A stretch of DNA of 24,233 nucleotides, taken from positions 1-24,233 of the IMG/VR virus record IMGVR_UViG_3300044998_000013; one strand, given 5' to 3'. Position 1 is the stretch's first letter. Every line of letters begins with the position of its first letter. The position numbers and the translations under genes were made by a program. The notes under the pieces are model-generated. The model ran no database searches. It was not told where the DNA came from and was given only the letters and a program-made list of their open reading frames with translations. This DNA comes from a virus. Below are positions 1 to 6,173 of this stretch, piece after piece.

Positions 1-63
1 GTTCTCGCAGAAGCATCAACGGCGCTCCGATGGACGCTAGATGTAGAGCAACGTTACCAAGGC

Positions 64-78
64 GGTAAAACCTTTACC
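64..78. repeat. Palindrome GGTAA-N5-TTACC, copy 1
   Basis: A 15-base element, GGTAAAACCTTTACC, with six-base arms (GGTAAA/TTTACC) around a three-base centre. It shares the GGTAA-N5-(T/A)TACC pattern with elements at 119-133 and 543-557. This is a possible operator half of a set that brackets the repeat cluster at 195-479. Confidence 0.45.
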
Positions 79-98
79 ATATGAAGTCCTTGTTTCTG

Positions 99-141
99 AC
101 CGTGATGGTGTCTGTGTGGGTAAAGCCGATACCATCACGGT
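99..141. repeat. Perfect 11-bp inverted repeat
   Basis: ACCGTGATGGT at 99-109 is matched exactly by its complement ACCATCACGGT at 131-141, with 21 bases between. No T-run follows on either strand, so an ordinary intrinsic terminator is unlikely. It could be a protein-binding site or an RNA hairpin. Confidence 0.5.
119..133. repeat. GGTAA-N5-ATACC element, copy 2
   Basis: GGTAAAGCCGATACC, the least symmetrical of the three copies. It is followed after three bases by ACGGT (137-141), the same layout as at copy 3. It overlaps the right part of the inverted repeat 99-109/131-141. Confidence 0.4.
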
Positions 142-194
142 AATACTGCTTCCGAAAAAACGAAGAAAGGACGCGGCATAGACCCCCTGTCGGC

Positions 195-479
195 CTCTGT
201 TTCGGCTCAGTGTTGCTTCTGTGTCATCCTCTGTTGCGTAATTTTCTGTTTATCTTCAATCGCTTCAATGTAAACCGACACAGAAAACAGAGAATCCTTA
301 TAGGGCATGGTAGCAGGTATAGGGAAAGTGAATATAAACAGATTCTATTGAATCGTATATTATACCTCCTAGGGAAATATTCGTTGTTTCGCGTCGGCAC
401 CCCCCCTGAACAGGGTATAAGCCTAACTAAAACAATGACTTTTTGATGACACAGACACTATTAAACAGAGTAACACAGA
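195..479. repeat. Cluster of two short repeat motifs (iteron-like)
   Basis: Motif A, TCTGTGTC or its complement GACACAGA, occurs at 218-225, 277-284 and 448-455. A 7-base core also occurs at 473-479 (ACACAGA) and 111-117 (TCTGTGT). Motif B, CTCTGTTT or its complement AAACAGAG, occurs at 195-202, 285-292 and 463-470, with a 7-base copy at 229-235. The copies left of 240 are in one orientation and those right of 270 in the other. A and B are adjacent at 277-292 and near each other at 448-470 and 218-235. An 11-base inverted pair lies at 218-228 and 445-455. Such arrays are typical of initiator or regulator binding sites; the binding protein is unknown. Confidence 0.6.
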
Positions 480-542
480 CCAACACGGTGTCGGGCCCCT
501 CTCGACCTGCGGGCTGGGATTTCTCAAAGTTGGCGGTCTGCT

Positions 543-557
543 GGTAAGTCTCTTACC
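543..557. repeat. Palindrome GGTAA-N5-TTACC, copy 3
   Basis: GGTAAGTCTCTTACC, with six-base arms GGTAAG/CTTACC and a three-base centre. It is followed after three bases by ACGGT (561-565), as in copy 2. It lies between the repeat cluster and the end of the primase gene. Confidence 0.45.
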
Positions 558-620
558 GATACGGTGAAAAACGCTGGGAGTTATCCCGCTTTCTCTACCG
601 TCTCCGGTTCGTGACGGTCG

Positions 621-639
621 AACCCGCTCAGAGCGGGTT
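621..639 (-). terminator. GC-rich hairpin at the primase stop codon
   Basis: AACCCGC (621-627) and GCGGGTT (633-639) form a seven-pair stem around the primase stop codon. On the primase strand no U-run follows directly. About 50 bases further downstream, on the same strand, a weak GGGA/TCCC hairpin is followed by five T (complement of 567-571). This may be a transcript end or a 3'-protecting hairpin. It is a weak terminator call. Confidence 0.3.
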
Positions 640-3306
640 CTCGGTGCCTTTGGCTTGCTTGACGAAGTGCGCTGCCCAGGCGTTCGGCTTCACCTTGACT
701 CCCGACACGGCTGGAAACCAAGCCCTCTGGCATCCGTATCGCTCGAAGTAGCGGAACCCGTCATGAACCCATCCGAGCGAACGAAGTGCCTGCGCGACGT
801 GCATGGACAGTATGCGGTCTTGCCGACCGAGTTCCTTGCCGAGGATTTCGGACACGATCTGCGCAGAGCACAGGGCTTCAGGGCGGTTCGGCTCCGACCC
901 CGGCTTGTCGAACTTCGACGTGACATCTCCCCGGATGACCCAATCCGCGATCAGGCCCGCGATAACGTCAACCTCGTTCTCTTCCATCTTCTCTCCCTGA
1001 AGCATCCTAGCGATGGCTTCTGCTTCGCTGCTCAGGGTCAGGACGAGATCGCCCATCGACTTGGGCCACTCGTGCCTCATGGTCAGGTAGAGGTGCCGCG
1101 CCTCGGCCCATATCTGCGGCGCGTTCTTGCGAAGGGCGTGGAAGTCCACGTTTCTTCCTGAAGCCCGTATCGGCCAGAACCTGCGGTTGCCCGACCTGTC
1201 GCTCAGGTATGATTCGGCATTGGTGGTCCCGATCAGCGTGAAGCCGCGCCTGATCGTGCCGGTGTAGTGGCCGTATGCCTGCCTGAGCGTCACCGCTGTT
1301 TGCGTGATGTAGGCTTTGACATCCTCGACTTCCGCGCGCCGCATCGAGGACAGTTCTGGAAGCTCCACGATCAGTGCCCCGACGGTAGCCTCGAAGAGCT
1401 TCTGAGTGTCCTTGAAGTTGGCGGTCAGGCTCTTGCCGAAGCCCATGGCGAGGAGTTGGACGAACGTGGACTTTCCGATCCCCTGCGGCCCCTCGATGAT
1501 CGGCACATAGTCGAACTTGTGTCCCGGCTCGTAGACCCTCGCGACGGTGGCGACCAGGAACAACCGGGCGGTCTCCCGGTGATAGGCGTTGTCTTCTGCG
1601 CCGAAGTAGTCGATCCAGAGGCGTTCGCAGCGGCTCTCGCCGTCCCACTCTTCGCGGAACAGACGGTCCTTGATGGAGTGGAAGCTGTTCTGCCGAGCAG
1701 CGGCTTCCACAGCCGCCCGGACATCGGCTGTCGTTGCCTTGATCCCCCAACCCATCTTGTCCCCTCCGGAGGCGGCGGACAGCATGATTCTCGCCAGGGT
1801 GATGTGGTAGTCGGCTATGTCGTCCCCGATGTCAGGGTTCTCCACGACGGCCTTCTCGTAGCCGCTCATCCGGACGTTGAGGTCTTTGCGGATGACGGGC
1901 CGGTTGGTGGCCTCGTCGAAGGCGAAGCTCCGGCAGAGGCGGAGGTCGTTCATCACGATGTGCGTGACGTTCGCGATGGTGTTCAGGACGGTCCCGTCCT
2001 TGCTCACCTCAAGCTCCAAATGCCAATCCTTCGCGGGCTTCCGGCGTATGGAACCCGGCGGAAAGACCTTGTGAGGCGGCGGCGTCCATGCGGACCTTCC
2101 GGGGGGAATCCCGATGAGGTCCAGGTCTTCCTCGTCGATCCCGGCGAGCGGGTCTTCAGGCGTGTCATCGTCGTTCTCGACGTAGGCGTCTTCAACGTCC
2201 GCGTCGGTGAACATGCGGGTGATGTTGTAGCGCGACTCAAGCTGCTGCTGGCGCACCTCCGGGAGCGACTGAGCTAGATCGACCATGGCCTTGAAGCTCG
2301 GCCTTTTGCCGATAGGGGTCTCGCGGTCGTTGGCGTCGTCCAGATGACCGAACTTGTGGATTCGGACCATATCCCATGCGTTGACCAGTTGGTCGGCGCA
2401 GGGGTCGCTACCGTGGTGCGAGTAGAGGAAGTCGCCGTCGTCCTCGACCACGGCTCCATTGGCCGAGGTGGACGCGAAGTAGGTGAAACGAGGCTTGGAC
2501 GAATGGGTGTCACCCGGCAGATATACGCCGGGTATCAGTTCGTCCATGGCCTTGAAGATGTCGAAGGCACGGCAGAAGTCTCCGACGATACCCTTCTTCT
2601 CGCGGGGGTTCTCGGCCTTCTCCGCGACCTTCCGAAGCTCTTCGTCAGCGACCCTCGGGAGGACCGAGTGGTCCCGCCAGTCGCCGTGTATCATGCTGAA
2701 GACCTCGACGGCTTCCTGCCAGTCCAGAAGTCTTCCGCGCTGCTCGTGGAAGAAGAACTCGCCATCCCTGGAAGCCGTCGGCAGGAACATCATCTGCGCG
2801 GCACGGAAGCTCACCTTGTCGAAGAAGGTCATGTCCGGGTCGATCATGTGTGCGACGATCCGCGACACAGGCGAGTAGTCGTCGTTCTCGATGGGCGTTC
2901 TGACCGGAATCGTGATTCGGATACGCGGCTTGTCCGACGTGTGCCGTCTGGTCGAGTTCGCACAAAGGGCGACACCGGGGAGGACGTTCCCCGTCGTCAG
3001 GTCTTCGATGAACTCCGGCGTGGCGAAATCGAGGTCGAGCGTGATGAGGTCGCTCGGTTTTCCGCTGTCCCTGTTCCGCCTTCCGGCGTTGACCTGCGTG
3101 CGGAAATACCAGCCGTTGACGGACTTCAGCTTGACCTGCTCGTCCTGCGGCAGGGAGATATACTCGCGGAACTTCTCGGCTGTCCTGACTGGTGCGGACA
3201 GCATGTCCTTGACCTGACGCCATGATCTGACGACGTTCTTGGCCTTGCCGTAGTTGGTTCCGCGACCGATAGCGAAGTGAATCAGTTTGTCATCGGTTTT
3301 GGGCAT
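628..3306 (-). CDS. Phage primase-polymerase / VirE-like helicase
   Basis: This probably makes primers and unwinds DNA at the phage origin. From the chosen ATG at 3304-3306 it is 892 residues. The N-terminal part looks like an archaeo-eukaryotic primase-polymerase: an acidic pair D91-L-D93 in a strand-like context, then a His (H122) in an S-T-R-R-H run followed by a basic hydrophobic strand. The C-terminal part is a VirE/D5-type P-loop ATPase. Walker A is GPQGIGKST near residue 605, the Walker B-like stretch VELPELS is near 647, and the arginine-rich sensor stretch TTNAESYLSDRSGNRRFWPI is near 695-713. A longer frame extends to 3498 but would overlap the regulator gene at 3390-3641 and has no family features, so I reject that start. 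The gene reads opposite to the rest of the replication genes and follows the regulator by 83 bases, probably in one operon. Confidence 0.85.
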   Translation of the reverse strand: MPKTDDKLIHFAIGRGTNYGKAKNVVRSWRQVKDMLSAPVRTAEKFREYISLPQDEQVKLKSVNGWYFRTQVNAGRRNRDSGKPSDLITLDLDFATPEFIEDLTTGNVLPGVALCANSTRRHTSDKPRIRITIPVRTPIENDDYSPVSRIVAHMIDPDMTFFDKVSFRAAQMMFLPTASRDGEFFFHEQRGRLLDWQEAVEVFSMIHGDWRDHSVLPRVADEELRKVAEKAENPREKKGIVGDFCRAFDIFKAMDELIPGVYLPGDTHSSKPRFTYFASTSANGAVVEDDGDFLYSHHGSDPCADQLVNAWDMVRIHKFGHLDDANDRETPIGKRPSFKAMVDLAQSLPEVRQQQLESRYNITRMFTDADVEDAYVENDDDTPEDPLAGIDEEDLDLIGIPPGRSAWTPPPHKVFPPGSIRRKPAKDWHLELEVSKDGTVLNTIANVTHIVMNDLRLCRSFAFDEATNRPVIRKDLNVRMSGYEKAVVENPDIGDDIADYHITLARIMLSAASGGDKMGWGIKATTADVRAAVEAAARQNSFHSIKDRLFREEWDGESRCERLWIDYFGAEDNAYHRETARLFLVATVARVYEPGHKFDYVPIIEGPQGIGKSTFVQLLAMGFGKSLTANFKDTQKLFEATVGALIVELPELSSMRRAEVEDVKAYITQTAVTLRQAYGHYTGTIRRGFTLIGTTNAESYLSDRSGNRRFWPIRASGRNVDFHALRKNAPQIWAEARHLYLTMRHEWPKSMGDLVLTLSSEAEAIARMLQGEKMEENEVDVIAGLIADWVIRGDVTSKFDKPGSEPNRPEALCSAQIVSEILGKELGRQDRILSMHVAQALRSLGWVHDGFRYFERYGCQRAWFPAVSGVKVKPNAWAAHFVKQAKGTENPL

Positions 3307-3389
3307 TGGCGGGGGGTGCCTCTTGGGGGTTCGGGCGGGGGGAAGCCCGGGGCCTACAGACCTGTATTCAGGCCGTGTCGTCAGTCCAT

Positions 3390-3641
3390 CTAACGTGTGA
3401 ATACGAAACGGTGCAAGTCTTCCAGGGACACGCGGCCCTCGGACATTTCCACGATCTGCTGCGCCCGCTCGGGCGAAATCTTCATGCGTCTGGTCCACTT
3501 CCAGATTGCCATTCTGGTGACGCCGAGCTTCCTCGCAGCGTTGATGATGGTCTTCTCGCCGCGCGCGTCGGGAGGCACGGCGACGAGAATCAGGCGAAGA
3601 AGTTCGTTGTCGACAGACTCAGGACTCGGGTGTGCAGGCAT
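3390..3641 (-). CDS. Small helix-turn-helix regulator (Cro/YdaS-like)
   Basis: An 83-residue protein with a helix-turn-helix at about residues 31-52 (INAARKLGVTRMAIWKWTRR). After it comes an ERAQQIVEMSEGRVSLEDL stretch, resembling the end of YdaS/Cro-type phage repressors. It probably binds DNA as a dimer and controls the divergent promoters just upstream. The ATG is preceded by GAGAGG at about seven bases on this strand, supporting the start. It is the first gene of the leftward unit and is followed by the primase gene. No CI-like repressor with a protease domain is seen in the window, so whether this is the lysogeny switch or only an early-gene regulator cannot be said. Confidence 0.75.
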   Translation of the reverse strand: MPAHPSPESVDNELLRLILVAVPPDARGEKTIINAARKLGVTRMAIWKWTRRMKISPERAQQIVEMSEGRVSLEDLHRFVFTR

Positions 3642-3669
3642 GTTTGACCTCTCGGTAGTGTGGCCGTTC

Positions 3670-3696
3670 CTATCACATTAAACTGCTGGTTGACAA
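3670..3696 (-). promoter_or_regulatory. Possible leftward promoter
   Basis: On the minus strand TTGTCA (complement of 3691-3696) lies 15 bases before TGATAG (complement of 3670-3675). The spacing is short and the -10 poor, so this is tentative. Its -35 overlaps that of the rightward promoter within the near-palindrome GTTGACAAC (3689-3697), where one bound protein could affect both directions. Confidence 0.25.
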
Positions 3697-3718
3697 CTTC
3701 CCTGTTTGGCGTTTGAAT
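3690..3718 (+). promoter_or_regulatory. Rightward sigma70-type promoter
   Basis: A perfect -35 hexamer TTGACA (3690-3695) is followed after 17 bases by TTGAAT (3713-3718, four of six matches to TATAAT). Transcription would begin near 3725, about 47 bases before the ATG at 3772. It would drive the rightward replication genes and perhaps beyond, since no strong terminator is seen downstream. Confidence 0.55.
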
Positions 3719-3771
3719 GAAGCATCGGACAAGATATGGTTCGAGCAACCCCAACGAGGAAAACCCTGAAC

Positions 3772-4200
3772 ATGAGTATCGAGAAAGCCCTGCAAGACCT
3801 CACCGACGCGATCAAGGAGAACACCTCTCGCCTGGACATGATGCTGAGCGGGGCCAAGGCCCCGGCTCCCTCCGGCAAGGCGACCGCCACCAAGGTCGCC
3901 GAAACGAAGTCGTCCAAGACCACGACCGCCAGTTCGAGCAAGAAGGCTCCCGCCGTCACGGCGGACACCATCGCCGAGTTGGCCGGTAAGCTGATGTCCG
4001 TCAAGGACGCCGCCGAGAAGAAGGCCAACAAGGCCGCCCTCGCGAAGATTCTCGCGAAGTATGGGGCCGAGCGTCTGACGGCTATCGACCCCGAGCACTT
4101 CCCCGAGGTCGCCGACATGCTGAAGGCGCTGATCGCCGGTGAAGACCCGTTCGAGGACGAGGATGAGGACGAGGACGAGGACGAGGACGAGATGGTCTGA
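3772..4200 (+). CDS. Small phage protein with a Glu-Asp repeat tail
   Basis: A 142-residue protein of unknown function, first gene of the rightward unit. It begins with a short helix (residues about 1-25, MSIEKALQDLTDAIKENTS). A Ala/Lys/Ser/Thr-rich linker (about 28-65) and a helical region (about 66-125) follow. It ends in six Glu-Asp pairs, a Glu and a terminal Met-Val. I chose the ATG at 3772 over one at 3736 because the protein begins like similar phage proteins from there and a GAGGA lies 11 bases upstream, whereas the earlier ATG has no ribosome site. The place before the recombination/SSB genes suggests a role in DNA replication or recombination, but nothing shows what it does. The acidic tail resembles those of single-strand DNA-binding proteins. 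Confidence 0.7.
   Translation: MSIEKALQDLTDAIKENTSRLDMMLSGAKAPAPSGKATATKVAETKSSKTTTASSSKKAPAVTADTIAELAGKLMSVKDAAEKKANKAALAKILAKYGAERLTAIDPEHFPEVADMLKALIAGEDPFEDEDEDEDEDEDEMV
4153..4191 (+). repeat. GAG-GAC hexanucleotide microsatellite
   Basis: Thirteen codons alternating Glu and Asp (GAG with GAC or GAT), nearly perfect GAGGAC units. A run like this can change length by replication slippage without breaking the frame, altering the length of the acidic tail. Confidence 0.8.
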
Positions 4201-4219
4201 CCTCCTTTTCCGCCTCGCA

Positions 4220-4246
4220 GTCGAGGGCGGCCCTTTCGCCCTCGAC
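4220..4246 (+). terminator. Ten-pair GC hairpin between genes
   Basis: GTCGAGGGCG (4220-4229) pairs fully with CGCCCTCGAC (4237-4246) around a seven-base loop. It sits in the 74-base gap before the DUF2800 gene. No T-run follows, so it is more likely a partial terminator, attenuator or RNA-processing element than a full stop. Confidence 0.4.
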
Positions 4247-4274
4247 ACCAAGACCGAAAACCCGAAGGATCGAA

Positions 4275-5495
4275 ATGCCCGGAATCCACTCTTCGTTAGG
4301 AGCGTCGAAGGCTCATCGTTATCGCGCCTGCCCCGGAAGCGTTGCCGCGTGCCGCGATCTCCCGGACAGTTCTGGCGAGGAGGCCGCGCAAGGCACGGTC
4401 TTCCACGAAGTCGCCGCCGATGTCCTACAGTTCGGCCTGAACCCCCACCATTTTGTCGGTCACGAGATCGAAGTCGAAGGTTTCGGCTTTCTTCCTTTCA
4501 CGGAAGAAATGGCCGTGAAGATGCAGACCGGCCTTGATCTGGTGTGGGCTTTCGCCGATGCCCCTTCCGCCAAGCTGATCGTCGAGCAGAGGCTCGACCT
4601 GTCCCGTTGGCTCGGTCCAGACCAGTTCGGGACATCTGATGCGTGCGTCATCGACCCCCAGAACCGCCTGATCGTCGTCTTCGACTGGAAGTGGGGCGCT
4701 GGCGTTCCGGTCGATCCCTGTGAGAACGACCAGGCAGTCCTCTATGCTCTCGGCGTCTGGGATCGGTTTGAGAGAGATTTCGACGGGATTGAGCATGACA
4801 AGATCACCGTCAAGATCATCATCGAGCAGCCGCGTGCCGCCGGAGGTGGGGGAATCTGGGATACGACCGTCGAGTGGCTGCTGCTCGAAGGCGAGAAGAT
4901 TCGCCGGGATGCCGAGCTAACCCGAGACCCCAATGCTCCGCGCATTCCCGGCGTCAAGCAATGCAAGTTCTGCCCGGCGGCGAGGTTCAAGACCTGCCGG
5001 GAATACGTCCAGTTCAACCTTGATATGGTCGGGCAGAAGTTTGAAGACCTCGACGAAGCCTTCTCCGTCGGGGCGGCGCTGGTTCCCCCTGACGTAAAGG
5101 CTCTGACACCGCAGCAGCGGTCTCAGATTCTGCTGAACGAGAGCATGTTTCGGGCGTTCCTCAAGGACTTGCACGAAGAGGCGCTCAACGACGCTATCGC
5201 GGGCCGGGATGTCCCGGGCATGAAGCTCGTGGACGGTCGCAGCCCCCCGAGGCGGTGGAAGGACGAGGAGAAAGCGGGGGTCATACTTCGCAAGAAGCTC
5301 GGCAAGGCGGCGGAGATCGTATCCTTGAAGTCCCCCGCCATGATCGAAGAGACCGTCGGGAAGACGGCCTTCGAGAAGGATTTCGGTCTTCTCGTCGATG
5401 TCGGGAAACCGAAGCCGGTGCTTGTCCCGGAACACGACAAGCGACAGGCGAGACCGAACATTCACGACAAGTTCGACAATCTCGACGACATCTGA
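4275..5495 (+). CDS. DUF2800 family PD-(D/E)XK nuclease, Cas4/RecB-like
   Basis: A 406-residue protein of the DUF2800 phage family, probably an exonuclease for recombination or end processing. Visible nuclease features are H44 in a GTVFHEVAADVL helix, D122 in FGTSDACV, the D137-W138-K139 strand and Q153-x3-Y157. A cysteine before the nuclease core (C19 in RACPGS) and three after it (C230, C233, C241 in CKFCPAARFKTC) match the four-cysteine Fe-S arrangement of Cas4, AddB and Dna2. AAGGA lies about six bases before the ATG. The following gene encodes an SSB-like protein, a pair commonly found together in siphophage replication modules. The protein ends in LDDI. That it binds Fe-S and cuts DNA is inferred from motifs. 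Confidence 0.85.
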   Translation: MPGIHSSLGASKAHRYRACPGSVAACRDLPDSSGEEAAQGTVFHEVAADVLQFGLNPHHFVGHEIEVEGFGFLPFTEEMAVKMQTGLDLVWAFADAPSAKLIVEQRLDLSRWLGPDQFGTSDACVIDPQNRLIVVFDWKWGAGVPVDPCENDQAVLYALGVWDRFERDFDGIEHDKITVKIIIEQPRAAGGGGIWDTTVEWLLLEGEKIRRDAELTRDPNAPRIPGVKQCKFCPAARFKTCREYVQFNLDMVGQKFEDLDEAFSVGAALVPPDVKALTPQQRSQILLNESMFRAFLKDLHEEALNDAIAGRDVPGMKLVDGRSPPRRWKDEEKAGVILRKKLGKAAEIVSLKSPAMIEETVGKTAFEKDFGLLVDVGKPKPVLVPEHDKRQARPNIHDKFDNLDDI

Positions 5496-5519
5496 AAACC
5501 CGAGGAAAGGAAACTCGAT

Positions 5520-6170
5520 ATGGCTGAAAGCAACCCTACCGGCGAAGTTATCCTTCGCAACGTCAGGCTGAGCTACCCCCATCTGTTCGAGCCGCAGGAG
5601 AGGCTGAGCGACGACGGGGAAACTCGTCTGGTCTACAGCGCGGCCTTCCTGATCCCCAAGGAAGGTGACGAGTTCAAGAACGCGCTGGCCGTTCGCAAGG
5701 CCATGAAGGCCCTCATGGTCGAGAAGTATGGTCCGGACGAGACCAAGCACCCCCGCATCCCTGCGGAAAGGAAGTGCTTGCGCGACGGCGACGAGAAGGA
5801 CGGCGAGGAGTATCACGGCCACTGGTATGTGAACGCCAACTCCTCCACCAAGCGTCCTCCGACGATCATCACCAACCGCAAGGGCAAGGACGGCAAGTGG
5901 ATCGAAGCCGAACCCGGCGGCAAGGGCGCTCCCTACGGGGGATGCTATGTCAACGCGATCATCACTATCTGGCTTCAGGACCACAAGAAGTATGGCAAGC
6001 GCCTCAACGCTTCCATCGAGTCGGTCCAGTTCAGGCGCGATGGAGAGCCGTTTGGCGCGGGCCGCGTCGACCCGAACAGTCGCTTCAGCGATGATGATGT
6101 CGACGTGATCGAGGATGACGACAACGCCTATGACGATGATGTCTACGGCGACGAAGACGACATGATCTGA
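5520..6170 (+). CDS. DUF2815 family SSB-like protein
   Basis: A 216-residue protein of the DUF2815 family, whose members are thought to be single-strand DNA-binding proteins of the T7 gp2.5 kind. The body has the beta-rich start EVILRNVRLSYPHLFEP and the aromatic stretch GGCYVNAIITIWLQDHKKYGKRLNASIESVQF typical of the family. The last 30 or so residues are extremely Asp/Glu-rich and end in DEDDMI, comparable to the C-terminal tails by which SSBs recruit partners. It follows DUF2800 by 24 bases with a good AGGAAAGG ribosome site, and precedes the polymerase gene by three bases, so the three are almost certainly co-transcribed. It probably coats single strands for the polymerase and nuclease encoded beside it. 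Confidence 0.85.
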   Translation: MAESNPTGEVILRNVRLSYPHLFEPQERLSDDGETRLVYSAAFLIPKEGDEFKNALAVRKAMKALMVEKYGPDETKHPRIPAERKCLRDGDEKDGEEYHGHWYVNANSSTKRPPTIITNRKGKDGKWIEAEPGGKGAPYGGCYVNAIITIWLQDHKKYGKRLNASIESVQFRRDGEPFGAGRVDPNSRFSDDDVDVIEDDDNAYDDDVYGDEDDMI

Positions 6171-6173
6171 TTC

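Larger units (their letters stand above)
1..627. other. AT-richer non-coding region left of the primase
   Basis: No convincing gene is seen here. The sequence is clearly poorer in G+C than the rest of the window, most of all around 235-370. It holds short direct and inverted repeats (listed separately). Frame 1 is open from the window edge to a TGA at 82-84 and could be the last 27 residues of a gene lying to the left, but this is too short to judge. A GTG-started frame at 210-446 has unusual codon use and no recognisable motif, so I do not call it. The position downstream of the primase gene and the repeat content would suit a replication origin or a control region. No cos or attachment site could be identified. 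Confidence 0.6.

Noticed and set aside
1-84. Frame open from the window edge to TGA at 82-84, possible end of an upstream gene
   Set aside because: Only 27 residues are visible, without motif; the other two frames close soon as well, so there is no real support.
210-446. Open frame of 78 codons starting with GTG in the left non-coding region
   Set aside because: Codon use is unlike the other genes, there is no clear ribosome site, no recognisable motif, and it runs through the repeat array.
195-479. CRISPR array as explanation of the left repeats
   Set aside because: Repeat units are only 7-8 bases, spacing is irregular and both orientations occur.
1267-2277. Long plus-strand frame opposite the primase gene
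   Set aside because: Mirror of the primase coding bias in G+C-rich DNA; the translation has no recognisable domain, and the primase motifs on the other strand are decisive.
3307-3498. N-terminal extension of the primase frame by 64 residues
   Set aside because: It would overlap the HTH gene in another frame, is rich in Pro/Arg without family features, and a good start exists at 3306.
4917-5984. Long minus-strand frame opposite the DUF2800 and DUF2815 genes
   Set aside because: It spans two well-supported genes and their ribosome site and shows no domain; it is an antisense shadow.
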